Positions 30,309 through 38,451 of a DNA stretch of 64,000 nucleotides are shown here, piece by piece. The stretch covers positions 1 through 64,000 of the forward strand of contig JAKOYE010000074.1 of NCBI GenBank assembly GCA_029780675.1, given 5' to 3'. The notes under the pieces were generated by a model that worked only from the letters and a program-made list of their open reading frames with translations, ran no database searches and was not told the origin of the DNA. The DNA is from Actinomycetes bacterium. Lineage in GTDB: Bacteria > Actinomycetota > Actinomycetes > Mycobacteriales > Mycobacteriaceae. A program made the translations under genes and the position numbers. How positions within the stretch are numbered: the stretch's first letter is position 1; every line of letters starts with the position of its first letter.

Positions 30309-31121
30309 TCAGAGCCACCAGCGTTCCAGCACCCGCGCCAGCCCGTCGTCGTCGTTGGCGGTGGTGATTTCATTGGCGGCCGCGATGGCCTCCGGGTGCG
30401 CGTTGCCCATCGCGACACCGTGACCGGCCCAGCGCAGCATCGGCACGTCATTGGGCATATCGCCGAAGGCCACCGCGTCCTCGGCGCAGATCTCCAACGG
30501 CCGGGCGACCTCCTCGACTCCGAGCGCCTTGGTGATCCCGACCGGGCTGATCTCGACGAGTCCGTCGTTGGTGGAGTAGGTGATGTCACCGAGGAGACCG
30601 ACGTGTTTGGTCAGGGCCGCGGCCAGTTCAGCGCTGGACATGCCGAGTTTGCGCACCAGCAGTTTGACTGCGGGCGCGCTCAAGAGGTCCTGATAGGACA
30701 CCTCGGTGTTGTCGGGGTTGAGCCAGGCATGCTCGTAACCGGGTGCGCTGACGAACTGTGGGGTGGCCGAGTCGTGGGCGGTACGGCCGATCCGCTCGGC
30801 CGCCAAACCGGCACCCGGGACCACGCGCACCGCGATCTCGGCAAGTTCGGTGAGCACGTCGACCGGCAGCGTCTGGGCGGAGACGACGCGGTCGGCGGCG
30901 GCGTCGTAGACCACCGCCCCGTTGGCGCACACCGCCATCGGGGCGAAGCCGAGTTCCTCGACGACCGGCGGAATCCACCGCGGTGGCCGACCAGTGGCCA
31001 GCACGAACATCGCCCCGGCGGCGACCGCCGCGCGGATGGCGTCACGAGTCCGGGGGGTGATGCGCTCCTGGGTGTTGAGCAGGGTCCCATCGACGTCGGT
31101 GGCGATCAAGGCTGGCAGCAT
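30309..31121 (-). CDS. Cof-type HAD phosphatase, Rv3813c homologue
   Basis: This 270-aa cytoplasmic HAD-superfamily hydrolase has the nucleophile motif DVDGTLL at residues about 9-15, LATGRPP, a C2 cap domain and the metal-binding GDMPNDVPML near the C-terminus. Such enzymes dephosphorylate sugar phosphates, FMN or similar small molecules; the substrate is unknown. It begins 6 bp after the acyltransferase gene stop on the same strand, as in the Rv3816c-Rv3813c group of M. tuberculosis. Confidence 0.9.
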   Translation of the reverse strand: MLPALIATDVDGTLLNTQERITPRTRDAIRAAVAAGAMFVLATGRPPRWIPPVVEELGFAPMAVCANGAVVYDAAADRVVSAQTLPVDVLTELAEIAVRVVPGAGLAAERIGRTAHDSATPQFVSAPGYEHAWLNPDNTEVSYQDLLSAPAVKLLVRKLGMSSAELAAALTKHVGLLGDITYSTNDGLVEISPVGITKALGVEEVARPLEICAEDAVAFGDMPNDVPMLRWAGHGVAMGNAHPEAIAAANEITTANDDDGLARVLERWWL

Positions 31122-31127
31122 GCCACG

Positions 31128-31898
31128 TTACTCCGCGGTACCGCCGTCGCGCTGTCGCCGACGCTCGGCCCGTTCGGCCAGTTCCGCGGCTTCCAGTTCC
31201 GCCGCCTCGGCCAGAGTCGGGGCACCGCCGCCGAGCCGGTGCGGCACCCAGAACTCGCCCGGCGGGTACGGGCCGTAGGCGTCCTGGACCTGCTCGAGCA
31301 GGTGCTGCATCCGGGATCGGAGCAGGGCCGTCAACTCGGTGGGCGGCAACGTGGGCGGTATCGGTTCGCCGACGGCCACCGCGATCGGAACCTTGGGCCG
31401 CCACATCTTCTTCGGATGGTCCTTGGTCCAGATGCGCTGGGCTCCCCACACGATGTGCGGGAGGATCGGCACGTCAGCCTCGATGGCCATCCGGGCGGCG
31501 CCGGACTTGAACTCCTTCAGTTCGAAACTGCGGCTGATGGTGGCCTCGGGGTAGACCGCCACCAGCTCGCCGGACTTCAGTGCCCGCACCGCCGCGTCAT
31601 AGGAGGCGGCCCCGCTGGAGCGGTCCACCGGGATGTGGCGCAGTTTGCGCATCACCGGCCCGGTGACCTTGTGGTCGAACACCTCCTGCTTGGCCATGTA
31701 CCGGATCAGACGCCGCGGCTTGTGCAGGTAGAAGGGCAGACCGGCGAAGGTGAAATCGAGATAGCCGGTGTGGTTGATCGCCACCACCGCGCCGCCGGTG
31801 GACGGCAGGTGCTCCGTGCCGGTCAGGGTGATGTCGAGGCCCTGGACGCGCCAGAGAAGACGAACCCCTGCGATGACTGTCCTGTATGCCGGCTCCAC
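31128..31898 (-). CDS. PlsC-type 1-acylglycerol-phosphate acyltransferase family protein
   Basis: This 256-aa acyltransferase has the HX4D motif in NHTGYLD (about 42-48) and the acceptor motif YPEATISRS, with a basic segment between. M. tuberculosis has three related genes here (Rv3814c-Rv3816c); only one copy is present in this window. It probably acylates lysophosphatidate or a related glycerolipid at the membrane. The C-terminal 35 residues are Glu/Ala/Arg-rich and likely helical. The GTG start at 31898 is divergent from the Rieske gene across 66 bp. Confidence 0.88.
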   Translation of the reverse strand: MEPAYRTVIAGVRLLWRVQGLDITLTGTEHLPSTGGAVVAINHTGYLDFTFAGLPFYLHKPRRLIRYMAKQEVFDHKVTGPVMRKLRHIPVDRSSGAASYDAAVRALKSGELVAVYPEATISRSFELKEFKSGAARMAIEADVPILPHIVWGAQRIWTKDHPKKMWRPKVPIAVAVGEPIPPTLPPTELTALLRSRMQHLLEQVQDAYGPYPPGEFWVPHRLGGGAPTLAEAAELEAAELAERAERRRQRDGGTAE

Positions 31899-31964
31899 AC
31901 CGGTCAGCCTACCGGGGGGCGGCTAAGCTCAGGGCCGCATGCGTCCACTAATGGAGGGGTATTC

Positions 31965-33512
31965 GTGCAGGTCACCAGCATCGGCCACGCCGGATTCCGG
32001 ATCGACACCCGCGCGGGGAGCATTCTGTGCGATCCCTGGATCAATCCGGCGTATTTCGGCTCGTGGTTCGTCTTCCCCGATAACAGCGGCCTGGACTGGG
32101 ACGCGCTGGGCGACTGCGACTACCTCTATATCTCGCATCTGCACAAGGACCACTTCGATCCGAAGCTGCTGAGCGAGCATGTCAGCAAGGATGCCGTCGT
32201 CCTGCTGCCGGACTTTCCGGTGCCGGACCTCAAGCGTGAACTCGAGAAGATCGGCTTCCACCGTTTCTTCGAGACCGAGGATTCGGTCAAGCACCGCCTG
32301 AGCGGCCCCAAGGGCGATCTCGACGTGATGATCATCGCGCTGCGGGCGCCCGCCGACGGCCCGATCGGGGACTCGGGCATCGTCGTATCCGACGGCACCA
32401 CCACCGTGTTCAACATGAACGACTCGCGTCCGCTGAGCCTGGACATGCTCACCGAGTTCGGTCACATCGACGTGCACATGCCGCAGTACTCCGGCGCGAT
32501 CTGGTATCCGATGGTCTACGACATGCCGGAGCGGGCCAAGGAGGCGTTCGCCACGCAGAAGCGGCAGCGCGGCATGGACCGGTGCCGGCAGTACATGGCC
32601 GATGTCGGCGCCACCTGGGTGATCCCGTCGGCCGGTCCGCCCTGCTTCCTCGATCCGGAACTGCGTTTCCTCAACGACGACTGTGCCGATCCGGCGAACA
32701 TCTTCCCCGACCAGATGGTGTTCCTGGAGCAGATGCGGATGCACGGCCATCACGGCGGGCTGCTGATGATCCCCGGCTCGGTCGCGGATTTCGCCGGTTC
32801 CCAACTCATCTCGCTCACCCACCCACTGCCGGACGACGAGGTGGAGGCGATCTTCACCACCGGCAAGGCGGACTACATCAGCGCCTACGCCGAACGGATG
32901 GCGCCGGTGCTGGCTGCCGAGAAGGCCGGGTGGGCGCCGGCCGAGGGGGAACCCCTGCTGGCGGGTCTCAAGGCGAAGTTCGAGCCGATCATGCTGCAGA
33001 GCGACCAGATCTGCGACGGAATCGGATACCCGGTCGAATTGAAGATGGGACCGGAGACCGTGGTCGTGGACTTCCCGAAACGCACTGTGCGCGAACCGGT
33101 TCCGGACGAGAAGTTCCGTTACGGGTTCGAGATCGCCCCCGAGTTGGTGCGGACCGTGCTCCGCGACGACGAACCGGACTGGGTCAACACGATCTTCCTC
33201 TCGACCCGGTTCAGGGCATGGCGGGTCGGAGGCTACAACGAGTACCTCTACACGTTCTTCAAATGCCTGACCGATGAGCGCATCGCCTATGCGGACGGGT
33301 GGTTCGCGGAGGCCCACGATGACACCTCGAGCATCGAACTGGACGGCTGGGAGGTTCAGCGTCGGTGTCCGCACCTCAAGGCCGACCTGTCGAAGTTCGG
33401 TGTGGTGGAGGGCAGCACACTGACGTGCAACCTGCATGGTTGGCAGTGGGATCTCGAAACCGGACGTTGTCTGACCCACAAGGGCCACGAACTGCGCTGC
33501 TCGAAACCGTGA
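31965..33512 (+). CDS. Metallo-beta-lactamase fold plus C-terminal Rieske domain, Rv3818 homologue
   Basis: This 515-aa two-domain protein has an N-terminal UlaG-like metallo-beta-lactamase fold with HLHKDHFD metal ligands (about 62-69). A C-terminal Rieske [2Fe-2S] domain (about 460-505) carries CPH and, 18 residues on, CNLH. The fusion recalls CMP-sialic acid hydroxylase-type enzymes, which join a Rieske domain to an MBL-like core, but in the opposite order. The reaction here is unknown; an electron-transfer-linked hydrolase or oxygenase is possible. The GTG start at 31965 follows GGAGGGG. It is coupled by a GTGA overlap to the small gene downstream. Confidence 0.85.
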   Translation: MQVTSIGHAGFRIDTRAGSILCDPWINPAYFGSWFVFPDNSGLDWDALGDCDYLYISHLHKDHFDPKLLSEHVSKDAVVLLPDFPVPDLKRELEKIGFHRFFETEDSVKHRLSGPKGDLDVMIIALRAPADGPIGDSGIVVSDGTTTVFNMNDSRPLSLDMLTEFGHIDVHMPQYSGAIWYPMVYDMPERAKEAFATQKRQRGMDRCRQYMADVGATWVIPSAGPPCFLDPELRFLNDDCADPANIFPDQMVFLEQMRMHGHHGGLLMIPGSVADFAGSQLISLTHPLPDDEVEAIFTTGKADYISAYAERMAPVLAAEKAGWAPAEGEPLLAGLKAKFEPIMLQSDQICDGIGYPVELKMGPETVVVDFPKRTVREPVPDEKFRYGFEIAPELVRTVLRDDEPDWVNTIFLSTRFRAWRVGGYNEYLYTFFKCLTDERIAYADGWFAEAHDDTSSIELDGWEVQRRCPHLKADLSKFGVVEGSTLTCNLHGWQWDLETGRCLTHKGHELRCSKP

Positions 33513-33847
33513 CGCAACCGCCGCGGCAGTACTACGACGACGGACTGGTCCAACTGGACCGCCACGCCCTTACCCTGCGGCGCTACCACTTCCCTTCGGG
33601 GACAGCCAAAGTCATCCCGTTGCGGGCGATCAAGGGCTACCGCACCCAGCCTCTGGGGGTGCTGGCGCAACGATTCCGGATCTGGGGCACCTCAGATCTG
33701 CGGCGGTGGTTGCCCCTGGATGTCCGCCGTCCGCTCAAATCCACCCTGGTGACCCTCGACGTGCCCGGAACCTGGCCCAGTCCGGCTTTCACCCCTGCGG
33801 ATCCGGACAGTTTCGTGACGATGCTCGCCGAGTTGCTGGACGGCTAG
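33509..33847 (+). CDS. Small conserved protein, Rv3819 homologue
   Basis: This 112-aa cytoplasmic protein of unknown function has mixed alpha/beta content with conserved-looking blocks QYYDDGLVQLDRHALTLRRYHFP and LGVLAQRFRIWGTSDLRRWLPLD, suggestive of a PH-like small domain. The GTG at 33509 overlaps the stop of the MBL/Rieske gene, so both are made from one message; M. tuberculosis Rv3818-Rv3819 has the same pairing. Confidence 0.8.
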   Translation: MTQPPRQYYDDGLVQLDRHALTLRRYHFPSGTAKVIPLRAIKGYRTQPLGVLAQRFRIWGTSDLRRWLPLDVRRPLKSTLVTLDVPGTWPSPAFTPADPDSFVTMLAELLDG

Positions 33848-33859
33848 CGCCGCTGGTAA

Positions 33860-34546
33860 TCACTGCCGGGTGTTCCGCCAGCCGCGATACCCGCGGTGCG
33901 CGGCGAAGGCGCCGATGACGGCGGTGACACACCAGACGGCGACCGCCGCGTAGGCCAGCGATGAGTTCAGATCGGAGATCGAAGCACCGAGTGCGGTGTA
34001 GACGAATGCCCGCGGCGCCGATCCGATGAGGGCGCCGACGGCCATCTGCCACAACGGAACTCCGAACGCGCCGAAGCAGTAGGACGCCAGGGCGTCGGAG
34101 ATCCCGGGGACGAACCGTTGCCCGACCACCGCCCACAGCCCGTGGCGCTGGACCTGGGATTCGATTCGCTGCGACCGCTGCGCACCGATCAGCGTGTACG
34201 CGCTGTCCCGGCCGGCGCGCCTGCCGATCAGCGCGGTGATGACCGCCGTGGTCGCCGTCGAGGCCAGGGTGACGGCGGTTCCCAACAGCGGGCCGAACAG
34301 CAACCCGCTGCCCGCCGCCAGCAGCGGCCCGGGGACGAAGACGGCCGCCAGGACGGCCGAGATCGGAATGTACAGCAGCGGTGCGAGCGCACCACTGCTC
34401 GCCACCGCGGCGCGGACCGACTCGACGTCGATGACCCGCCGAATGGCGACCAGATAGAACAGGGTGAGCAGGACGCCGACGAACAGCGTCAGCCGGAGAA
34501 TATGGGGCCGACGGCTGTCGCCGCCCGCCCCCGCCCCGGACCTCAC
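33860..34546 (-). CDS. TVP38/TMEM64 (DedA-like) membrane protein
   Basis: This 228-aa inner membrane protein has about five to six helices and the VTT-domain core: FVPGPLLAAGSGLLFGPLLGT, then RFVPGISDALASYCFGAFGVP. DedA/TVP38 proteins are thought to move lipids such as undecaprenyl phosphate across the membrane. The GTG start at 34546 lies 10 bp after the stop of the FAH-like gene, in line with a serS-led operon. In M. tuberculosis the sulfolipid genes lie in this interval; none is present here. Confidence 0.85.
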   Translation of the reverse strand: MRSGAGAGGDSRRPHILRLTLFVGVLLTLFYLVAIRRVIDVESVRAAVASSGALAPLLYIPISAVLAAVFVPGPLLAAGSGLLFGPLLGTAVTLASTATTAVITALIGRRAGRDSAYTLIGAQRSQRIESQVQRHGLWAVVGQRFVPGISDALASYCFGAFGVPLWQMAVGALIGSAPRAFVYTALGASISDLNSSLAYAAVAVWCVTAVIGAFAAHRGYRGWRNTRQ

Positions 34547-34556
34547 CGGCGGGTGC

Positions 34557-35372
34557 CTAGGGCTCCCACACCAGCTGACGGAGTTCGGAGAAGTCCCCTC
34601 CGGCGGTGTCGTAGACCCGGACGATGGCCTCGTCCCCGGGCTGCAGATACGTCGACCCGCCGTATTCGGTGTAGCGGGTGGCGCCGATCCCGATCAGAAC
34701 GTGATCAGGGTGCCCACTGGCCACCATCTGGGCGCCGACGTCTTCCAGTGGGGTGTCCGGGGAACCCTTCTGGTTGGCGAGTCGCTCCACGATCCAGTCG
34801 AGCAGCACCTCGCCGTAGTAGGAGTACCCCAGCAGCGGGCTGTCCACCCCGTACTCATGGTGCACACCATCGGCGGTGCGCAGGTGGCACAGCAGTCGCA
34901 GACTCGCCGTCGGGCCGTCCGGCGTGAGGTCGTGAGCCTCGAAGAACCGGTGCGCAACACCTTTGGAGGCCGGACCCCAGTTCTTCTTATCGCTGATCTT
35001 GCGCGCTCCCGGGCGGCGGATCGAGCAGTCGTTGAACGCGCCCAACGCGAATGGGCGCAGCGTCACGACGGTGTCCCCGTTCCACACCACCTCGCAGGCG
35101 AGTCCGACCTCGGGCTCGATCTGCAGGTTGAGCGGCCCGCCGTCCTCGTTGGCGGGCGGAACGATCAGCGCGTCGTGGGACAGCGGGAATTCGCCGAGGA
35201 GACCCCCGGCCCCGGGGATGTACCAGGGGAAGATCCCCTTCGGTGCGTCGCCCTCGCTGGCGACGGTGACGAAATCGGCTGCCTCCCCGGCTTGTTCGAG
35301 ATGACCGGCGAAGTTGCCCGCCACCCCGAAGCCGAACCACCCGTGCATCTCTTCAAGGTCCAGTTCGATCAC
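34557..35372 (-). CDS. FAH-like / DUF5718-type protein coupled to serS
   Basis: This 271-aa cytoplasmic protein looks like a divergent fumarylacetoacetate hydrolase-fold enzyme. [15 protein letters not shown] opens it, [11 protein letters not shown] resembles the FAH metal-ligand Glu-x-Glu strand, and [11 protein letters not shown] with [10 protein letters not shown] resembles the FAH NDVSARD and glycine-lysine loop. I recall such proteins as DUF5718, without certainty. The reaction is unknown. The GTG at 35372 overlaps the serS stop (GTGA), so it is translationally coupled to serS; the longer ORF upstream is a shadow of serS. Confidence 0.65.
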   Translation of the reverse strand: MIELDLEEMHGWFGFGVAGNFAGHLEQAGEAADFVTVASEGDAPKGIFPWYIPGAGGLLGEFPLSHDALIVPPANEDGGPLNLQIEPEVGLACEVVWNGDTVVTLRPFALGAFNDCSIRRPGARKISDKKNWGPASKGVAHRFFEAHDLTPDGPTASLRLLCHLRTADGVHHEYGVDSPLLGYSYYGEVLLDWIVERLANQKGSPDTPLEDVGAQMVASGHPDHVLIGIGATRYTEYGGSTYLQPGDEAIVRVYDTAGGDFSELRQLVWEP

Positions 35373-36622
35373 GGTGTCAGCACCTCCGTCCCGACATAGG
35401 GCACCAGTGCGGCGGGCACGCGCACGGAGCCGTCCGGTTGCTGGTGGTTCTCCAGGATCGCCACCAGCCACCGCGTGGTGGCGAGGGTGCCGTTGAGGGT
35501 CGCCGCGATCTGCGGGCGGCCGTGTTCGTCGCGGTAGCGGGTGGACAGCCGGCGTGCCTGGAAGGTCGTGCAGTTCGACGTCGAGGTCAGCTCCCGGTAG
35601 GCCTGCTGGGTGGGCACCCACGCCTCGCAGTCGAACTTCCGGGCCGCCGAGGCGCCGAGATCGCCGGCCGCCACGTCGATGACCCGGTAGGGCACCTCGA
35701 TCGACGCGAGCATCTGCCGCTGCCAGCCCAATAGCCGACGGTGCTCGTCCTCGGCGTCTTCGGGACGGCAGTAGACGAACGCCTCGACCTTGTCGAACTG
35801 ATGGACCCGGATGATGCCCCGGGTGTCCTTGCCGTAACTGCCCGCTTCCCTGCGGAAACACGACGACCAGCCGGCGTACCGCAGCGGGCCCGCCGACAGG
35901 TCCAGAATCTCGTCGGCGTGGTACCCGGCCAGCGGGACCTCCGAGGTGCCGACCAGGAACAGGTCCTCGGATTCGACCCGGTAGACCTCGTCGGCATGCG
36001 CCCCGAGGAACCCGGTTCCGGCCATCACCTCCGGGCGCACCAGCACCGGCGGGATCATGACGGTGAATCCGTTGCGAACCGCCATGTGCACCGCAAGCTG
36101 TAGCAGCCCCAACTGCAGCAACGCGCCGTTGCCGGTGAGGAAGTAGAACCGCGCCCCGGACACCTTTGCCCCGCGTTCGGTGTCGATCAATCCGAGCGCC
36201 TCGCCGATCTCGACATGGTCCCTGGGCTGGTCGATCACCGGCGGCTCGCCCACCACCTCGAGGACGACGTAATCGTCCTCGCCGCCTGCGGGCACGCCGT
36301 CGATGATGACGTTCGGGATCGCGGTGTGGGCCGTTGCGAAGGCGGACTCCGCCTCGGCCTGACGGGCCTCGGCCTGCTTGACCTGGGCGGCGAGGTGCTT
36401 GGCCTCCTCGAGCAGTGCGGGACGCTGGTCGGGGGCGGCCGATCCCACCTTCTTACTGGCGGCCTTCTGCTCGGCCCGCAGGGTGTCCGCCGCGGCGATC
36501 GCGGCCCGGCGGGCGGTGTCGGCTGCCAGCAGGACGTCCACCAGGGAGGGATCCTCGCCCCGGCTGAGCTGAGACCGGCGTACCGCGTCGGGATTCTCGC
36601 GCACCAGTTTCAGGTCGATCAC
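35369..36622 (-). CDS. serS: Seryl-tRNA synthetase
   Basis: This 417-aa class II aminoacyl-tRNA synthetase charges tRNA-Ser. An N-terminal coiled-coil arm (about 30-105) precedes the catalytic core. Motif 2 is in [28 protein letters not shown] and motif 3 is near [17 protein letters not shown]. Length matches M. tuberculosis SerS (419 aa). The GTG at 36622 gives the standard N-terminus [12 protein letters not shown]; 31 upstream codons are not conserved. It is divergent from the septum-type gene across 148 bp. Confidence 0.96.
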   Translation of the reverse strand: MIDLKLVRENPDAVRRSQLSRGEDPSLVDVLLAADTARRAAIAAADTLRAEQKAASKKVGSAAPDQRPALLEEAKHLAAQVKQAEARQAEAESAFATAHTAIPNVIIDGVPAGGEDDYVVLEVVGEPPVIDQPRDHVEIGEALGLIDTERGAKVSGARFYFLTGNGALLQLGLLQLAVHMAVRNGFTVMIPPVLVRPEVMAGTGFLGAHADEVYRVESEDLFLVGTSEVPLAGYHADEILDLSAGPLRYAGWSSCFRREAGSYGKDTRGIIRVHQFDKVEAFVYCRPEDAEDEHRRLLGWQRQMLASIEVPYRVIDVAAGDLGASAARKFDCEAWVPTQQAYRELTSTSNCTTFQARRLSTRYRDEHGRPQIAATLNGTLATTRWLVAILENHQQPDGSVRVPAALVPYVGTEVLTP

Positions 36623-36770
36623 GCAGTACACCCTAATTCGGCAGGTCCGGCTTCCCCCAAGCGGCCGGGCCCGCGACACCGACAGCACAACCCCGTAACG
36701 GTGCGTCCACGGCACTTGTCACACCGCTGAGCCGTCCTGCCACAATGGGGGCCGTGCTGGAGGTTTGGTG

Positions 36771-38066
36771 ATGGCGGAGGTGTCCGAACGCCCGGGTGGC
36801 GAACCTGCTGACCCGGGGATGCCGGACGATCGGCCAGAAAACGCCGAGTCCAGCCCGGCAGCCGTAACGAGCGAGGACGCCGAGGCCGACGCCGACGACG
36901 CTGAAGAGGTCGCCGAAGAGGCCGTCACCGGCGGCGACACGGCGGGTCCGGGTGCCGGGGGCGCTGAGGATTCGGGTGCCGGGGGCACTGAGGATTCGGG
37001 TGCCGGGGGCACTGAGGATTCGGGTGCCGGGGGCACGAAAGACCCCCGCGTCGTGCATGCCTCCTCAGCCCGGCGCGCCCTGCTGCTCACCGCACTGGGT
37101 GGTCTGCTGATCGCCGGGGTCGCCATCGCGCTTCCGATTGGCATGAAGACCCCGTTGGGCGACCTGGCCGGTCCGGAACTTCCCGGACTGGCGGCCAACC
37201 AGACCTTCGCCGACGCCAAGCCCGGCGACTGCCTGAACTGGCCTGACAACGCCCCGGACGCCGCCCAGATCGTCGACTGCACCGCGGATCACCGATTCGA
37301 GGTCGCCGAGGCCATCGACCTGCGGGCGTACCCGGGAAGCGAGTACGGGCCCGACGCCGCCCCGCCGTCGCCGACCCGTATCCAGCAGATCAGCCTGGAA
37401 CAGTGCGAACCGGCCGTCGAGCGTTACCTCGCCGACCGCTATGACCCCAACAGCAGGTTCAGCATCAGCCTGCTGTGGGCCGGAGACACCGCGTGGAAGC
37501 AGTCCGGGGAACGCCGGATGCTGTGCGGTCTGCAACTGCCCGGAGCGGGTAACCAGCAGGTGGTGTTCAAAGGCAAGATCGTCGACCTCGACCAATCCAA
37601 GGTGTGGCCGCCCGGGACCTGCCTGGGTATCGACCCGGCAACCAACCAACCCACCGATGTGCCCGTCGACTGCTCGATTCCCCATGCCATGGAGGTCACC
37701 GGTGCGGTGAACCTCGCCGAAAAGTTCCCGGGGGGATTGCCCTCCGAGCCCGATCAGGATGCCTTCATCAAGGAAGCGTGCAACCGTCTGACCGAGGCCT
37801 ATCTCGCGCCGGTTGAGCTGCGCGACACCACGCTCACGCTGATCTACAGCACGGTGTCGCTGCCGAGCTGGACCGCGGGAAGCCGGCAGGTGGGCTGCAG
37901 CATCGGTGCCACTCTGGGCAACGGCGGCTGGGCCACCCTGATCAACAGTGCCAAGGGTCCGCTGCTGATCAACGGGCAGCCGCCGATCCCGCCGCCGGAC
38001 ATCCCCGAGGAGCGGCTGGGCCTGCCGTTGCCGCCGATGTCGTTCGCTCCGCAGGCGCCCGGCTAG
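36771..38066 (+). CDS. Septum-formation-type membrane protein, Rv3835 homologue
   Basis: This 431-aa protein has a cytoplasmic, acidic and repetitive N-terminus (about 1-95), one membrane helix (about 102-125) and a large extracytoplasmic part. That part holds two tandem septum_form-like domains with conserved cysteines (GDCLNWPDN ... VDCTADHRFEV and GTCLGID ... VDCSIPHAMEV). The family is linked to septation only by annotation. ATG at 36771 is preferred over upstream TTG and GTG because GGAGG lies 7 bases before it. The stop codon shares one base with the start of the zincin gene, so they are coupled, as Rv3835-Rv3836. Confidence 0.85.
   Translation: MAEVSERPGGEPADPGMPDDRPENAESSPAAVTSEDAEADADDAEEVAEEAVTGGDTAGPGAGGAEDSGAGGTEDSGAGGTEDSGAGGTKDPRVVHASSARRALLLTALGGLLIAGVAIALPIGMKTPLGDLAGPELPGLAANQTFADAKPGDCLNWPDNAPDAAQIVDCTADHRFEVAEAIDLRAYPGSEYGPDAAPPSPTRIQQISLEQCEPAVERYLADRYDPNSRFSISLLWAGDTAWKQSGERRMLCGLQLPGAGNQQVVFKGKIVDLDQSKVWPPGTCLGIDPATNQPTDVPVDCSIPHAMEVTGAVNLAEKFPGGLPSEPDQDAFIKEACNRLTEAYLAPVELRDTTLTLIYSTVSLPSWTAGSRQVGCSIGATLGNGGWATLINSAKGPLLINGQPPIPPPDIPEERLGLPLPPMSFAPQAPG
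36951..37036 (+). repeat. 24-bp tandem repeats in the Rv3835-like gene
   Basis: Units begin at 36951, 36975, 36999 and 37023 and encode the octapeptide GAGGTEDS (first copy GAGGAEDS; the last is incomplete). They lie in the cytoplasmic, acidic N-terminal tail. The near identity indicates recent expansion. Confidence 0.9.
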
Positions 38067-38416
38067 TGGCCGTTCGGATGGGTCCGGAACGCTTCGAGGA
38101 GCTGGTGTCCGACGCTCTGGACCTGATCCCGTCCGAACTCGCGGCCGCCGCCAAGAATGTGGTGTTCTTTGTCGAGGACCGGCATCCCGAGGACCCCGAA
38201 CTGCTGGGGCTGTATGAGGGCACCGCGCTCACCGAGCGCGATTCGACCTACGCCGGAGTCCTCCCGGACCACATCACCATCTACCGGGAATCGTTGCTCG
38301 AGATCTGCGAGTCCGAGGACGAGGTCGTCGAGGAGGTGGCCGTCACCGTCATCCACGAGCTGGCCCACCACTTCGGGATCGACGACGACCGACTGCACGA
38401 ACTCGGCTGGGGCTGA
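38066..38416 (+). CDS. Small zincin-like metallopeptidase, Rv3836 homologue
   Basis: This 116-aa protein has the minimal zinc protease motif HELAHHFGIDDDRLHELG, where HExxH and a downstream Glu or His bind zinc (DUF1025/MPN-like small zincins). The N-terminus (MGPERFEELVSDALDLIP) is helical. Substrate unknown. The GTG at 38066 overlaps the previous stop by one base; an in-frame ATG at 38078 is an alternative start. Confidence 0.88.
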   Translation: MAVRMGPERFEELVSDALDLIPSELAAAAKNVVFFVEDRHPEDPELLGLYEGTALTERDSTYAGVLPDHITIYRESLLEICESEDEVVEEVAVTVIHELAHHFGIDDDRLHELGWG

Positions 38417-38451
38417 CGCTGGGGCTGACACCGTCTGCCCGGCGGATCCGA

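Noticed and set aside
30396..31964. Plus-strand extension of the MBL/Rieske frame (1038 codons in total)
   Set aside because: Upstream of the GTG at 31965 the sequence is antisense to the HAD phosphatase and acyltransferase; the protein family starts at MQVTSIGHAGFRID.
31929..33488. 519-codon minus-strand frame opposite the MBL/Rieske gene
   Set aside because: Shadow frame; the plus strand has both metal-binding motifs, a ribosome site and coupling to the next gene.
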